Position numbers and translations under genes: made by a program. From Prosopocoilus inquinatus (Eukaryota > Arthropoda > Insecta > Coleoptera > Lucanidae): 64,000 bases of DNA. The stretch covers positions 372,001 through 436,000 of the forward strand of contig JAYKNF010000016.1 in NCBI GenBank assembly GCA_036172665.1, written 5' to 3'. Under the pieces are notes generated by a model. It searched no databases. It saw only the letters and a program-made list of their open reading frames with translations, and was not told where the DNA came from. Positions 37,987 through 48,700 of the stretch are shown here, piece by piece (positions within the stretch are counted from its first letter, which is position 1; each line of letters starts with the position of its first letter).

Positions 37987-39641
37987 GTGTCCCGGAGCTC
38001 CGTAAAAGTTCCATAACTTTCTTGCTATTTCAGGTATCGACTCAAATTTTCTTTTGTATAATAGAAGCGCTTCCATTGCACATTTTAAAATTATTTCGTT
38101 TATATACAGGGTGTCCAAGTATTATAAAAATGTTAAAGTTACGTTTTTTTTTAAATTGAAATACCCCATTTTGACTTCATTTCCATTCAAAAATTCGTAA
38201 CTTCTAAACCACTAAAGATAACGCAACCGATTTTTTTTTCAGTCAATGCCAAGTCTGTGGCCAATCATTAGAGATCAAACCAAGTCGTGAAAGGATATTC
38301 TAAGGCTTACTACGATTTTTTGAATATGATTAATTATAAATAACAAAAACTCCATTTTTTTTAATAGAACATCCTGTACATTTTCACACCATTCCATAAC
38401 CTTTTTGATAAGCTTTTCAATGATATAGAGTTTGCAGGGTCCAATTATAATATTCGACGAGTTATTGAGAAAGTAGTAATTTTAGATGTAAATATTTAAT
38501 AAGCAACTGAAAGTTTCTAGTAGATTGGTGCCAAAATGAAAAGCGATTAAAATTTTCAACCAATGTCTCACCAGTTACGAATATACTGTGTCAAAAAGTG
38601 CGAATTTCATTGGTTTTATATTTTATTCGCTGGTCATGATTTTCCGCGATCAATCAGTAGGACTGCGGCTTTAATTTCAAATTTATCCTCCCGGGTTGCG
38701 TGAATTAGAAGTTCTCTTGATGATTCATGAAAATTATAACTTGAGTACTCGGGAGAAACTGATATACAAGTCAGATTTCCCGAGTACGCAAGTTAGAATT
38801 AATAATTAATTTTAATTTCCATAATTCATCAATAGAACTTCTAATTCACGCGAACTGGGAGGATAAATTTGAAATTAAAGCCGCAGTCCTGCTGATCGTT
38901 CGCGGATAAGTATGCACAGCGAATAAAATATTAAACCAACGACATTCGCACTTTTTGACACAATATATCCGTAAGTAATGCGAAGTTGTTTTAAAACATG
39001 AATCGCTTTTCATTTTGGCACGAATCTACTAGAAACTTTCAGTTGCTTATTAAATATTTACATCTAAAATTACTATTTTCTCAATGACTCGTCGAATATT
39101 ATAATTGGACCCTACAAACTCTATATCATTGAAAAGCTTATCAAAAACGCTATGGAATGGTGTGAAAATGTACAGGCTGTTCTATTTGAAAAAATGGTGT
39201 TTTTGTTATTTAGAATTATTCATATTCAGAAAATCGTAGTAAACCTTGGAATATCCCTTCACGACTTGGTTTGATCTCTAGTGATTGGCCACGGCCTTGA
39301 CATTGACTGAAAAAAATCGGTTGCGTTATCTTTAGTGGTTTAGAAGTTACGAATTTTAGAATGGAACCTTGCATCCGGGAATTTTCAAGAAAAAATTGAC
39401 TCACATCAAAAAGTATGATTGATACGTAAAAATGACTCAAATAAATTTAACGCAAAATTTAGTGGAGAATCCAAAAATGAAGTCAAAATGGGGTGTTTCT
39501 AAAAAAACGTAACTTTAATATTTTTATAAAACTTGGACACCCTGTATATAAACGAAAATAATTTTAAATATCAATGGAAGCGCTTCTATTATACAAAAAA
39601 AATGAGTCAATATCTGAAATAGCAAGAAAGTTATGGAACAC
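37987..39641. repeat. Foldback element (about 1.65 kb imperfect palindrome)
   Basis: The arms run from about 37987 to 38770 and 38800 to 39641. Matching landmarks are acagggtgtccaa near 38106 and its complement near 39535, and ttccataactttcttgc near 38008 and its complement at the right edge. The centre is near 38785. No transposase is seen. It looks like a non-autonomous DNA transposon with long inverted repeats. It truncates B2. Confidence 0.65.
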
Positions 39642-40560
39642 AACACGGGGTTGCGACTGACTCAGTTGACCTTGCATCTCCGCACTATGCATCAAGTCAT
39701 CATTTGAACGCAAAGAAGAGAGAAAAACTCTTTCATTAGCAATTCTTTCCATTCTACGTTCCATTGTGCGTTCCCTTCTGCGTTGAGAATACTCTGCTTT
39801 AGGCAACCACACTCTTTCATACTTGTCGCTAACGGTCGTTAGACGAGAATATTGGTTGCCACGTAGGATGTGTACATATCGTGAGGGTTCACGAGTATTA
39901 GAAACGGATTTAGAAACAACAGATCTAGAAATGGCACTCGGAGTTGTAAAGACGGATGTACCAATAGGAACAGTTTCCGATGTAGCAATAGGAACGGATG
40001 TAACAGCTACCTTAGTAGTAGAGGAGGATGTGGATGTAACAATAGGAGTAACTATTGACTGTTGAGAAATGAGGGGTTGAGTAGGTTTGGTTTGCGTAAG
40101 GAAAGAAGAAATAAGGGGTTGAGTGGGTTGTTTAAGAATGGGAACTGATTTATTTGATGGGGAAACTGGTTTATTTGGTGGTTTCGAAGTTTGAGGTGGT
40201 TTCATTAAAGAAGAAGTAACGATTAATTGTTGTGGAATAATGAAAGGAGGTTGGGTAGATTGCTGATTAATAATAAAAGGGCTAGGAACAACAAAAGGGT
40301 TAGAAACAACAAAAGATTGATTGGGAATTAAAAGAGATTGTGATTGGCTAACAATTGGTGGACGAATTGGTATACAATTATGGCTGGAATTAATGTCTCG
40401 AGAATCCACATGATCTATTACGTCACCAAATTCGTTCAGTGCAGAATCATTGATAATTTCTTCTTACAACAGGAAAGAGGAATTACCAGTTTCATTCCAT
40501 CAAGAATGTGGGGCTCTGCACTCTGAGAAACATTTACATGAGCAGTACAGATTTCAATAG
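39641..40560 (-). pseudogene. Ser/Thr/Pro-rich protein, N-terminal part, B2
   Basis: Homologue of about the first half of the 575-aa B3 protein, cut on the C-terminal side by the foldback element at 39641. The longest clean frame begins at 40409. The homologous text upstream to about 40560 carries frameshifts. Includes a short unit duplication (SFVVSNPFVV) not seen in B3. Confidence 0.6.
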
Positions 40561-40837
40561 AGATCACTTCTTGAAATGAAATTTTTAACGCCTCACAGTG
40601 AAAATCATTTTTGCAACTTTTATGTCGTAAAAAAATCGCAAGTTTGACACGTTTGAAAGTTCAATCGAATAAAGCGATACTTTCAAAATGATAAAAATCT
40701 CTCAAGCTAAACTGCACAACAAGAATTAACTTAAATAATTTAATTACGCAATGTATTTCTAAATTCTTAAACTTATATTCTCAAATACTTAAATTGATTT
40801 ATTAAAAGTAATAACGAATAAAATAACGACTCCTCTC

Positions 40838-41071
40838 TGGCTTTGTAGATATTTGACATTTTGATAATGGTAAAGGTAATTTAGGCCAGATATATTCTAG
40901 GTCTACGGCTGTGACTCTGGTACACAGATACGATGTTGGAAAGTACTTCAAATCCTTGTCTGGTATACTACTGAACGAACAATCTTTTTCGTACTAGTCA
41001 ATAACTTCGCCAACCTTCTCTACAACATGCTTTATAATGTTCTTGCAAAATAGACGGGAGAAGAAATCCAT
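40838..41071 (-). pseudogene. Cys-rich 111-aa protein remnant, B2
   Basis: The ATG (41071-41069) and the first 30 codons match B1 and B3, then a TAG replaces a Gln/Trp-region codon near 40998, with further indels towards 40850 and the 3' end missing. Confidence 0.6.
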
Positions 41072-41116
41072 TGCGAAGCTGAACTTTTCTTATACTAACT
41101 AAGAACCAAAGTTTCC

Positions 41117-41647
41117 TCATAATATATCACAAATGTTTAGTGTAAAAAATCCTTCATATAACCTTGTTTGAATAAATTTATGTAAATCAAACACGTTCGT
41201 TAAAGCACACATGCAATTTCTTCTTGAGTGAAATGGACACCTGGGTTCGGATTTTTGCAATTTTTGTACATCTTCGTAAATTTCACCCAAATCTAACACA
41301 GGTACACTTTCATCATTGCTTTTCGCTAGAATTTCACATAGAAATCGAGACTTCTCCACTCCTTTAACGTAAACGACTTAGGCTGTACAACATAAAAAGG
41401 TGATGATTGCGTCAAACTGAGATAAGGGGACGAATCCTCTATTCCAATCAATGCAATGGTGATTGGTCATTAACCAGTTTGCAACATTTTTAAATTTTCT
41501 GGGGACCATTGATAAACTTGTGGGTGGTTGAAATAAAAAATGACTCACTTTTCTTTCACTATCGTAAAAAGCCAACTCTTTTGGTATAAACTGATTATTT
41601 TCCACTTTAAATCCTCGAATGTCAATGACAATAAACCGTTTTTTCAT
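41117..41647 (-). pseudogene. Exonuclease-like conserved protein, B2, one nonsense codon
   Basis: Nearly identical to the intact B1 gene, but the Lys codon after CCTA is TAA (about 41378-41380), splitting it into 89- and 80-codon frames. Everything else stays in frame. Confidence 0.7.
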
Positions 41648-41716
41648 GGTTCGGTTGATGTTGCTTCATATAAATCAAATAGTTTTAGCTTCTCTGTTAA
41701 TACTGCCCTTCACAAT

Positions 41717-42937
41717 TTACATCAGCTGACGGACAATTTTGGTAAGAGGTAAATAAGAGAACGCTTTGTCATGCAGAATTAAACAGTAAGCAATAATATC
41801 AGCTTTATTATTTTCTTTAGTTGTAAACTCAATTCTTATTTCTACTGCACTTTTATGCATTACATCTCTCTGAAAAGTGCAGTCGATTCCTATTAATGGG
41901 CAACTAGCTAATCCTTTTGGATTGAACCAAGGTTGACTGCTTTCACGATGATAATAATTTTTCTGAAATCTAGAATACATGTCTTGTATAACGGCGTATT
42001 TGTTATTTCCAATATCAATTTCTATGTTGTCGTACGGATAGCGTTCGCCATTTTGAAATACTGTTAATGATTTTAACTTAACGTCATCAAACAGACTCAT
42101 GTTTGCATCGACGACACCCTTTCGCTTAGTTTGAAAACCGATGATTATGTACCTTGGCGTTTCCAACTGCGGAGCCGTTTTTACTGTCCAAGATTGTATT
42201 GTCGTAATTGGGAGCGACGGATACTCGTGCAACTCCCAGCTTCTGAAAGGAATTTGTATTTCAACATCTGTGTCTGTCACTCTCGTTAAAGCCAATTGCT
42301 CACATAGTCCAACAGAAATATGAGGTATACGCCAAACAATTTTGTCAATTATTAATTTAATCTTTTCCGTCTTGTATGTTTCCACAACTGCATCAACGTC
42401 ATCATTTGCTCTGATCAATACTAATTCTTGCCTCATATTCAAGACGATCTTTTTATAATCTTTCCCAAAACCTAATAATGTCTTTAAAGGTACACTTGCT
42501 GAGAAATCTGCCTTAACGTTGAGTTTATCGCTCATTTTATCATTCTCCTGGATCAATCCTGCATTTTCCAATTTTACTGTATCGTTGCGAGTAAAAGAAA
42601 AATACCCTTTCATTTTTGATGTTATGCCAACATTTCTTACCGAATCCACCTGTACTCCGTTCAGAAGATATCTAATCTCGTTAAACATATAAGCTACCGG
42701 ATTATTTATCAATTGTGCTGTCGCACTGTGTTTAGTATTATCACTAACCAAACGCAGTCTTCCCTCTACGTACAAATAACTTTCGCAAGGGAGCGTGTAA
42801 TTGTCGATCTCAGGTACGGTGATACGCACTTCATCGTTATTACCAAATGATGAACTGAATGGTAAGTGTGAATGGAACTCCATACTGGTTATTGAAGTGT
42901 CCAATTTAATTTTATCAGTCACTCCCAAAATATCCAT
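41717..42937 (-). CDS. Major capsid protein (double jelly-roll), intact frame, B2 (406 aa)
   Basis: The only uninterrupted copy of the four in the window. Landmarks are EFHSHLPFSSSFG near the N terminus, YTLPCESYLYVEG, YLLNGVQVDSVRNVG, VLNMRQELVLI at about residue 175, RSWELHEYPSL at about 235 and CPLIGIDC at about 355. At about 400 residues it is short for a hexon-like protein but equal to the element A version. In virions it would form the pseudo-hexameric capsomers. The start is conserved in B1 and B3. Whether the frame is kept by selection or by chance cannot be told here. Confidence 0.8.
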   Translation of the reverse strand: MDILGVTDKIKLDTSITSMEFHSHLPFSSSFGNNDEVRITVPEIDNYTLPCESYLYVEGRLRLVSDNTKHSATAQLINNPVAYMFNEIRYLLNGVQVDSVRNVGITSKMKGYFSFTRNDTVKLENAGLIQENDKMSDKLNVKADFSASVPLKTLLGFGKDYKKIVLNMRQELVLIRANDDVDAVVETYKTEKIKLIIDKIVWRIPHISVGLCEQLALTRVTDTDVEIQIPFRSWELHEYPSLPITTIQSWTVKTAPQLETPRYIIIGFQTKRKGVVDANMSLFDDVKLKSLTVFQNGERYPYDNIEIDIGNNKYAVIQDMYSRFQKNYYHRESSQPWFNPKGLASCPLIGIDCTFQRDVMHKSAVEIRIEFTTKENNKADIIAYCLILHDKAFSYLPLTKIVRQLM

Positions 42938-43024
42938 TTCGTTCTGTTTAGATGATGATTGCCTTACGTGTAATGATGGTGTTCACCCTTTGACGGTTAA
43001 GTCTCTTCTACAGAATAATTCCCC

Positions 43025-43204
43025 TTATGTTAGCACCTTATAACCTAAACTTTCTAAATATATTCGATTTCTCTGTGTCAATTTCAGTTTTTTTTTTTTT
43101 TGTCGACAACAGTTCAGTATCTGTTTCCGTGGTTTAAATAATACATTACGTCTAATTCTGCTACACTCTTTCCGTTACGAATAATTGCTATCATAAATAA
43201 TCAT
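43025..43204 (-). CDS. Small basic protein between capsid genes, B2 (59 aa)
   Basis: As in B1, but a longer T run (14 instead of 8) adds two Lys codons in frame. The stop is TAA instead of TAG. Confidence 0.45.
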
Positions 43205-43616
43205 TATGTGAATCTTCTCAAATGAAGTCTTAAAGTAATTACTTCGTTTCTAAAATTAACTAATCGATTCTCTTGATCTAATAATCGAATGACTATTCTC
43301 GTAATCACGTTCACGGTCACTGGAAGATAAATAGCTTGAAGAGGGGATTCTATTATTTTAAACCCTGGAGGTACAGTTGGAAAGAAATGATACAAAACAT
43401 GACCGGGTTCTGCGTTGTTATAAGATCCACCAGTTAGATTATATTCTATTCTTATAGCATTTACTTTATTTATTTCCACCGGAAAATCACCAATGTTATT
43501 ATCGTTTACTTTCAACGTTCTCGGTTTAAAACCCAACAATTTTTCCAATGAATTTGGTTTTCTAAAATCGAGCTTAACCGAACTGTATATGGTTGCCTTT
43601 AAAGTATTATTATTTC

Positions 43617-43812
43617 AAAGTTTTTTTAATCTCAAACCGGACAGAAAAATGAAGGGAAACACACTCAACGTTTCGCTATAGATTTATAGCTTCTCCTGAC
43701 GAAGCTATAAATCTATAGCGAAACGTTGAGTGTGTTTCCCTTCATTTTTCTGTCCGGTTTGAGATTAAAAAAACTTTGTACTTACTATTTTCATCGGACA
43801 AGAACAAACTTC
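43617..43812. mobile_element. Palindromic hammerhead-bearing element M1 (196 bp)
   Basis: Inserted with a 15-bp duplication aagtattattatttc (43602-43616 and 43813-43827). The sequence is two inverted arms of the same unit. The plus arm has CUGACGA (43696-43702), a 6-bp stem GCUAUA/UAUAGC and GAAAC (43720-43724), followed by a roughly 70-bp tail ending aacaaacttc. The text resembles the 3' ends of Penelope-like elements. A related insertion is M2. Confidence 0.65.
43696..43724 (+). ncRNA. Hammerhead-like core in M1
   Basis: CUGACGA, perfect 6-bp stem II with an AAUC loop, then GAAAC. The expected GUH cleavage triplet is not directly adjacent (GUUGAGUG follows), so it is probably inactive or uses a larger stem III loop. 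Confidence 0.4.
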
Positions 43813-44170
43813 AAGTATTATTATTTCGTTTAATGTTTATATAATCAGGGATATTATTCTTTTGAAAATAATCTTTCAGATATTGGTTGATATCGTCTAG
43901 TTCATAGTACATGTAGGTATAACGATAGTTTTCCAAACCGTCGTTTTTCTTGTTTCTTCATAATGTATCAAATTGTTACTTTCATCTATGTTAGGTATTG
44001 CATTAAACGTTTCAAAATTTAACAAGCACATTTCATATGTTGCGTCTTTATCGAGGTATAGTGGTGGATTCAATTCACAAAATAAAACTGATTCAGTTCC
44101 CGTAAGAGTGAACGTACACGCAACGGGTGAAGATTCCATGTTGACCATCTTTCAAGTACTACATTCTTAC

Positions 44171-44578
44171 TTAACTTGTAAAGGACTTTAAAAACTGTAG
44201 ACATAAGTGTCCACAATTTTGTGTATTTTGTTTCTGACACCTTTCATAATTATAATTAATAACTCCCAATCCGTTCGACAAAAGATATTTCTCTACTTCA
44301 ACTGAAGGTCGTAGATCTCCACAGCTGTCAAAATATTTTACGATTCCTCCTCTCTTATAATATGCTACCCAATACGTTCCTTCATCAGAATCGCTATCTA
44401 AATTCACTACTCCACTTTCATGCTTCCGTATCTTTTTAGGTAAAGTATCTCTCATAAACACACTTCGAAAGAAAGGTAATTTCCATATTTTAGCATATTT
44501 CAGTATGTCAATGTTAATCAACGGTCGCCGAGGCAAATATTTCAGTTTTTTGGATTGGATCGTAAATATAACCCACAC
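44171..44578 (-). pseudogene. Adenain-like protease, B2, catalytic His replaced
   Basis: The frame is open at 135 codons and the Cys (NCGHLCL) is kept, but the conserved GTHW is GTYW, so the catalytic His is Tyr. The product should be inactive. Confidence 0.7.
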
Positions 44579-45347
44579 CCGGTTTTGTAAGGTTTTATAT
44601 AGAATCCGCTTCCCACTGCTTTTGTTTTCATAGCGCGATTATGTCGCTCTGCCTCTTTCAGTTGCTCTTTCGCAGCTTTTGCGTCGTTTACCGCCTTAGC
44701 AATTGCAGCTGCACCGCCGCCGAGCGATCCTAAATAATGGAATTAAAGGTAAAAACCCTCCTCTCTTAGGAATTGGTATCACTCTTTGACGTGGAGGTCT
44801 TATTTTCTTGTGGTCCTTCTTTAAAACAGCCTGCGCCAATTTCGCATTTTCTAACAGACTCTTGTTACCATTACGTGAAATTGCATGTTGTGCTTTCCTT
44901 ACAGCTTGTCGAAATGATAATATACCACCACGCTTCTTCCTTTTACTACGCTTTCTCTTCACTCCGTTTCCCATTCCAAGCTTTGTCTTAGCTTTCATTA
45001 AGGCGGCTACAGATAACGCAGATGCTTTTTCACCAAATCCCGTTTCTGTACTCTTCACTCTTTTCACTGCCGCTTGATACAATTTTTTATCTGCTTCGTG
45101 ACGTTTTTCTAAATCTCTGCTTACAGAATTATGCAATATCGTGTTGCTTGCACGCCTCATCCAACGCATTCACACCTCTGTCTCCTCTTTTAAGTCGAAC
45201 GTCTAATTTTGTGCCCGGACCGCAGTAATTGTAACCTGGTAATGGTAACTCTACTGGTAGTTTATTAATTAACGTATTAAGTAAACCACGACCTTTTCGT
45301 TTTAAGGTAGTTCTCGCAGTGTAATCTGTTTTGACACGACGTCGCAT
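44542..45347 (-). pseudogene. PLA2-domain virion protein, B2, two frameshifts
   Basis: The calcium loop YNYCGPGT and most of the catalytic helix (DEACKQHDIA) are present in the first frame (45347-45129). An extra base near 45127 shifts the frame, and a 17-bp deletion near 44730 removes the ALGAIG part of the hydrophobic segment and shifts it again. Confidence 0.7.
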
Positions 45348-45562
45348 TTATGACTTTTCTTTCTACCAGTCAAACGATGTTACATGTGTACTATTTCAAT
45401 ATTCACTGCTAATCTTTACATAGCGTAAAAAATTCCCTTAATTTTTTGGTTAAGTATCATTAGTTTATTAAATAAAGGATCAAACAGTGTTCTTAGAAAA
45501 TTTTATTTTTAACTGACAGTGTCATATCTAGAAATATATACATATTAAATTACATAACATTT

Positions 45563-46191
45563 ACATGTTAACAGCTTTATGATACTTATATCAAAATTTA
45601 ATTTACTAATCCCAAACATCATTAATTCATTTGTAATTGCTCCTTTCTCAGATATATCAATATTAAGAAATGATTTAACATTTGTCTTCATATTACTTTC
45701 CATAACACTCAAGCATGGAATCATGTTACTATAGAATGATTTATTGTTTCAAAACTTCTAAACGATATAATATAATATCATACAATTTCCCAGAGTTCCA
45801 ATAGACCTTTATAAGATACATAAGTTTCCACACCGCTTTCTAATTTCAGTATTTTCGTTCCTTTAATGCGTTCGAAAGAGGCCTTCACTGAGCTGATTTT
45901 CATTACCGGATAAATAGTTTTCTTCTCAGTAAAATACGACTTCAAAGTGTAGTTATAAGAACAAAATTCTTTCAATTGAGGGCATATTCAAACCGTGCTC
46001 ATCCGGCTTTGCTTCTTTTGGTTTGTCAACGTTTTCGGTCAGAAGTCTTTTCTTCTCTACGTCATCACAAGGATCGTTCACGTGCCTTCTCTTTTGTTTC
46101 AGGAAAAAATCCACTTGTTTAGATGTCACTGTTAAATACAATAAAAATATACAAATTATAAATTATTACAATAAGATGATTTAAACTTATT
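45563..46191 (-). pseudogene. Split-start gene remnant, B2
   Basis: Both halves of the B1 gene (7814-8707) are recognisable, but about 250 bp in the middle are deleted and several indels are present. The intron donor near 46190 reads ATAAGT instead of GTAAGT, so the start codon made by splicing in B1 could not form here. Confidence 0.6.
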
Positions 46192-46245
46192 TTTATGTAT
46201 GTAGGTAGGTGATTAACTTAACAACACAACTCACAGTTCTGTAAC

Positions 46246-46280
46246 AACTGAATCTATTCCCAAATGAAGAACCTTATATA
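46246..46280 (-). promoter_or_regulatory. Core promoter, B2 (TATA plus TCAGTT)
   Basis: TATATAA from 46280 and TCAGTT at 46251-46246, with the same 31-bp spacing as in B1. Confidence 0.6.
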
Positions 46281-46299
46281 ACAAGATTTTATTTAGGTG

Positions 46300-46684
46300 G
46301 GGGTCCCTACCTCCTCCAACCTTACGGTCGTATTCAAGATAAACGGTTTTTGGATCCTCCGTCAAGTTAAGGTCACGTCAAGGATAGATAATTTTTGGAA
46401 CCCTCCTCTGACCTCGGTTTTAGAGGTAATGATGAGGTCACGTCAATGACATTGAGATTTTGCAACCTCCTCTGACTTGATCCTTAACCTTGTAGTTACA
46501 TCTGCACAAAGCAAATTTTAGAACCTCCTCCGATCTTAACCTTGAACCCTCAAGGTCATTTCAAAGTTACCTCTCGGTTACGTTAGGAACAGGTCGATTC
46601 TGGAACCTCCTCTAATCTTGACTTTGATCGAGGTCACCTCAAGGTCATGGCCTTGAAGTTTAAGGTCATGGTGAGGTCACGTCA
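46300..46684. repeat. Degenerate repeat tract rich in AGGTCA half-sites, B2
   Basis: Collinear with 8823-9212 in B1, with a few percent divergence. The half-sites are largely kept. Confidence 0.6.
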
Positions 46685-46772
46685 GGAATAGGCCGATTCT
46701 GGAACCTCCTCCGACCTTGACCTTAACTTTTATTGGTCAAGGTCGGAGGAGGTTCCAGAATCGACCTATTCC
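46685..46772. repeat. Terminal hairpin of element B2
   Basis: Arms 46685-46722 and 46735-46772 with a 12-nt loop and one mismatch. Homology to B1 ends at about 46781. Beyond it, 46782-47107 shows no gene and no similarity to other parts of the window. Confidence 0.7.
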
Positions 46773-47107
46773 TACTACTAACACTTTTACAAAATGTACT
46801 TTCTATTTATTCGAGGTACGAATCCTTCGCTCGCTAACTTCATAACTAAGTCCTTCTGACGGATCGCTTATATAGCAGAGCCCTCTATTGCCCGAACATG
46901 CTTAAATGATCGAGTAGTTTCCGGTCATGTTCTGTGACGCAAGGTGGAGTACTGATACTAAAAATAGATCTGTTTGCTCTTGACGGATGTAACAATATAC
47001 ATATAATTATTTTGTGGTTGACATTTGAAAAATTTAAATTGATCCTTCGCTATTGGTTTCGCAGCTACTTCGAGAAAAAATTATAAATTAAACGTTGAAG
47101 TTTTTAA

Positions 47108-47835
47108 ACAGATAAAACAGCCACATCTTAAAATCGCTTTTTGACCTTATATTGCAGTAGGATAGACAAATTGAAGCGGATTTGCTCCTAATAAGTCCCC
47201 CACGCAAGGCGGCCATGCTTGCTGTCAAAGCATAATGAAAGTTTTAAAAAAAAATTGTGCAAATCGTTTTTGATTGCAGTGAAAACCTCGAACAGCCTCC
47301 GTACAGCTGTTTCAGCACTGCTTGGGGCATCGTCAGCTGAGACGTAGCCCGACATTCCCACTGCAAAGAAAAACGACTTGTCCAATTCATTCGCAATTGC
47401 GATGTAAGAGTAATGAGCAGATAAAACAGCGACATCTTACAATCGCTTTTTTGACCTTACATTGCAGTAGGATAGACAAATTGAAGCGGATTTGCAAACA
47501 AAAACGATTTGCACAATTCTTTATTTTAAACTTTCATTATGCCTTGACAACAAGCATGGCCGCCTTGCATGGGGGACTTATTAGGAGCAAATCCGCTTCA
47601 ATTTGTCTATCCTACTGCAATATAACGTCAAAAAGCGATTTTAAGATGTCGCTGTTTTATCTGTTCATCACTCTTCAATCACAATTGCGAATGAATTGGA
47701 AAAGTCGTTTTTGTTTGCAGTGGGAATGTTGAGCTACGTCTCTGCTGACGAAGCCCCATGCAGGGCTGAAACAACTGTAAGAGGCTGCTCGAGGTTTTCA
47801 TTGCAATCAAAAACGATTTGCACAAAGTTTGTTAA
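47108..47835. mobile_element. Retrozyme-like element S4, diverged
   Basis: Three inverted or tandem stretches related to S1-S3 but clearly more diverged. One plus-strand hammerhead core remains (CUGACGA 47745-47751, AGCCC/GGGCU stem, GAAAC, GUA). A minus-strand one near 47290-47345 has a CUGACGA and GAAAC but a weakened stem. Confidence 0.6.
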
Positions 47836-48586
47836 AATTTTTATTACAAAATTCATAAATATTTGTGCTCGGATATTTCCAAGAAAAACTAAATACGTGG
47901 TTCAGAAATATCTCTCGATACTTTCATGGTGAATAGAACATCAGATCACCTTTACATAATTTTTGTCCCAAAAGTGAATAATAAAATTTTGCCAATATCT
48001 TCTGGATCCTTTAAGTTTATTAAACTAATATTTTAAATGTTGGTATAAGGCATCTAACTGCTCATAAACAACATATTTGTCAGATTTTCGATTACCCCTT
48101 CTTTCTAAGGGATAGTTTTGAGGAGTAACTCAGTATTTTATCCCTAACTTTTTATTTTTTACATATTTCATCAAAAATTTATGAAGGAAATATTCTTTAG
48201 ATAATTTGAAATAAAAGAAGGTTTCTTATTGCATTTCCATAAGCCAAACTGTTTTCGAGTAATTGAGGTTTAAATGTAAGAATACTTCTATTACGCAAAG
48301 TTAACACACTACAACTTAGCTAGTTTCTTATTTTTCATTTTTCGAAAAAGATTTATATAAAAAGGTGATCTTATTTTTTGACGTTCTTTTCACCCTAAAA
48401 ATATCGGGACACATTTCTTTTGAATCTCGGTGGAGAATTTATTCCAAAGAAGCAATTTTTTGAAGTATCCGCGCAAAGATAAGTACGTGTTTTATAATAA
48501 TTTTTTGAATTAAATTAGATAATTTATTAATTTGTTTAAAATAATATAATTTTTAAAGTAAGTGTCATAGAAAAAGTAAGTATTTA
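47836..48586. other. AT-rich stretch, nothing recognised
   Basis: No open frame of note and no internal repeat. It could be the 5' part of the Transib element or host intergenic DNA. Confidence 0.4.
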
Positions 48587-48700
48587 AACATATAGGATTA
48601 CTCAATCGCCCGATTTCGTCTGCCGCGCCCGTGAACCGCGTGACGTAATCATCGGTCCAAGCGACAGACGAAATCGGGCGATCGAGCAATCCTATATGTT
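48587..48700. mobile_element. Small hairpin element (MITE-like, 114 bp)
   Basis: 36-bp arms (48587-48622 and 48665-48700) with two mismatches and a 42-nt GC-richer loop. It lies exactly where the Transib coding homology begins. Confidence 0.5.

Larger units (their letters stand above)
43204..44148 (-). pseudogene. Penton-like minor capsid protein, B2, interrupted by a palindromic insertion
   Basis: N-terminal frame 44148-43897, then a frameshift at the GTYELDD segment. Element M1 (43617-43812) is inserted in the middle. The C-terminal part (43548-43204) is open and keeps the final FRNEVITLRLHLR segment lost in B1. Confidence 0.7.
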
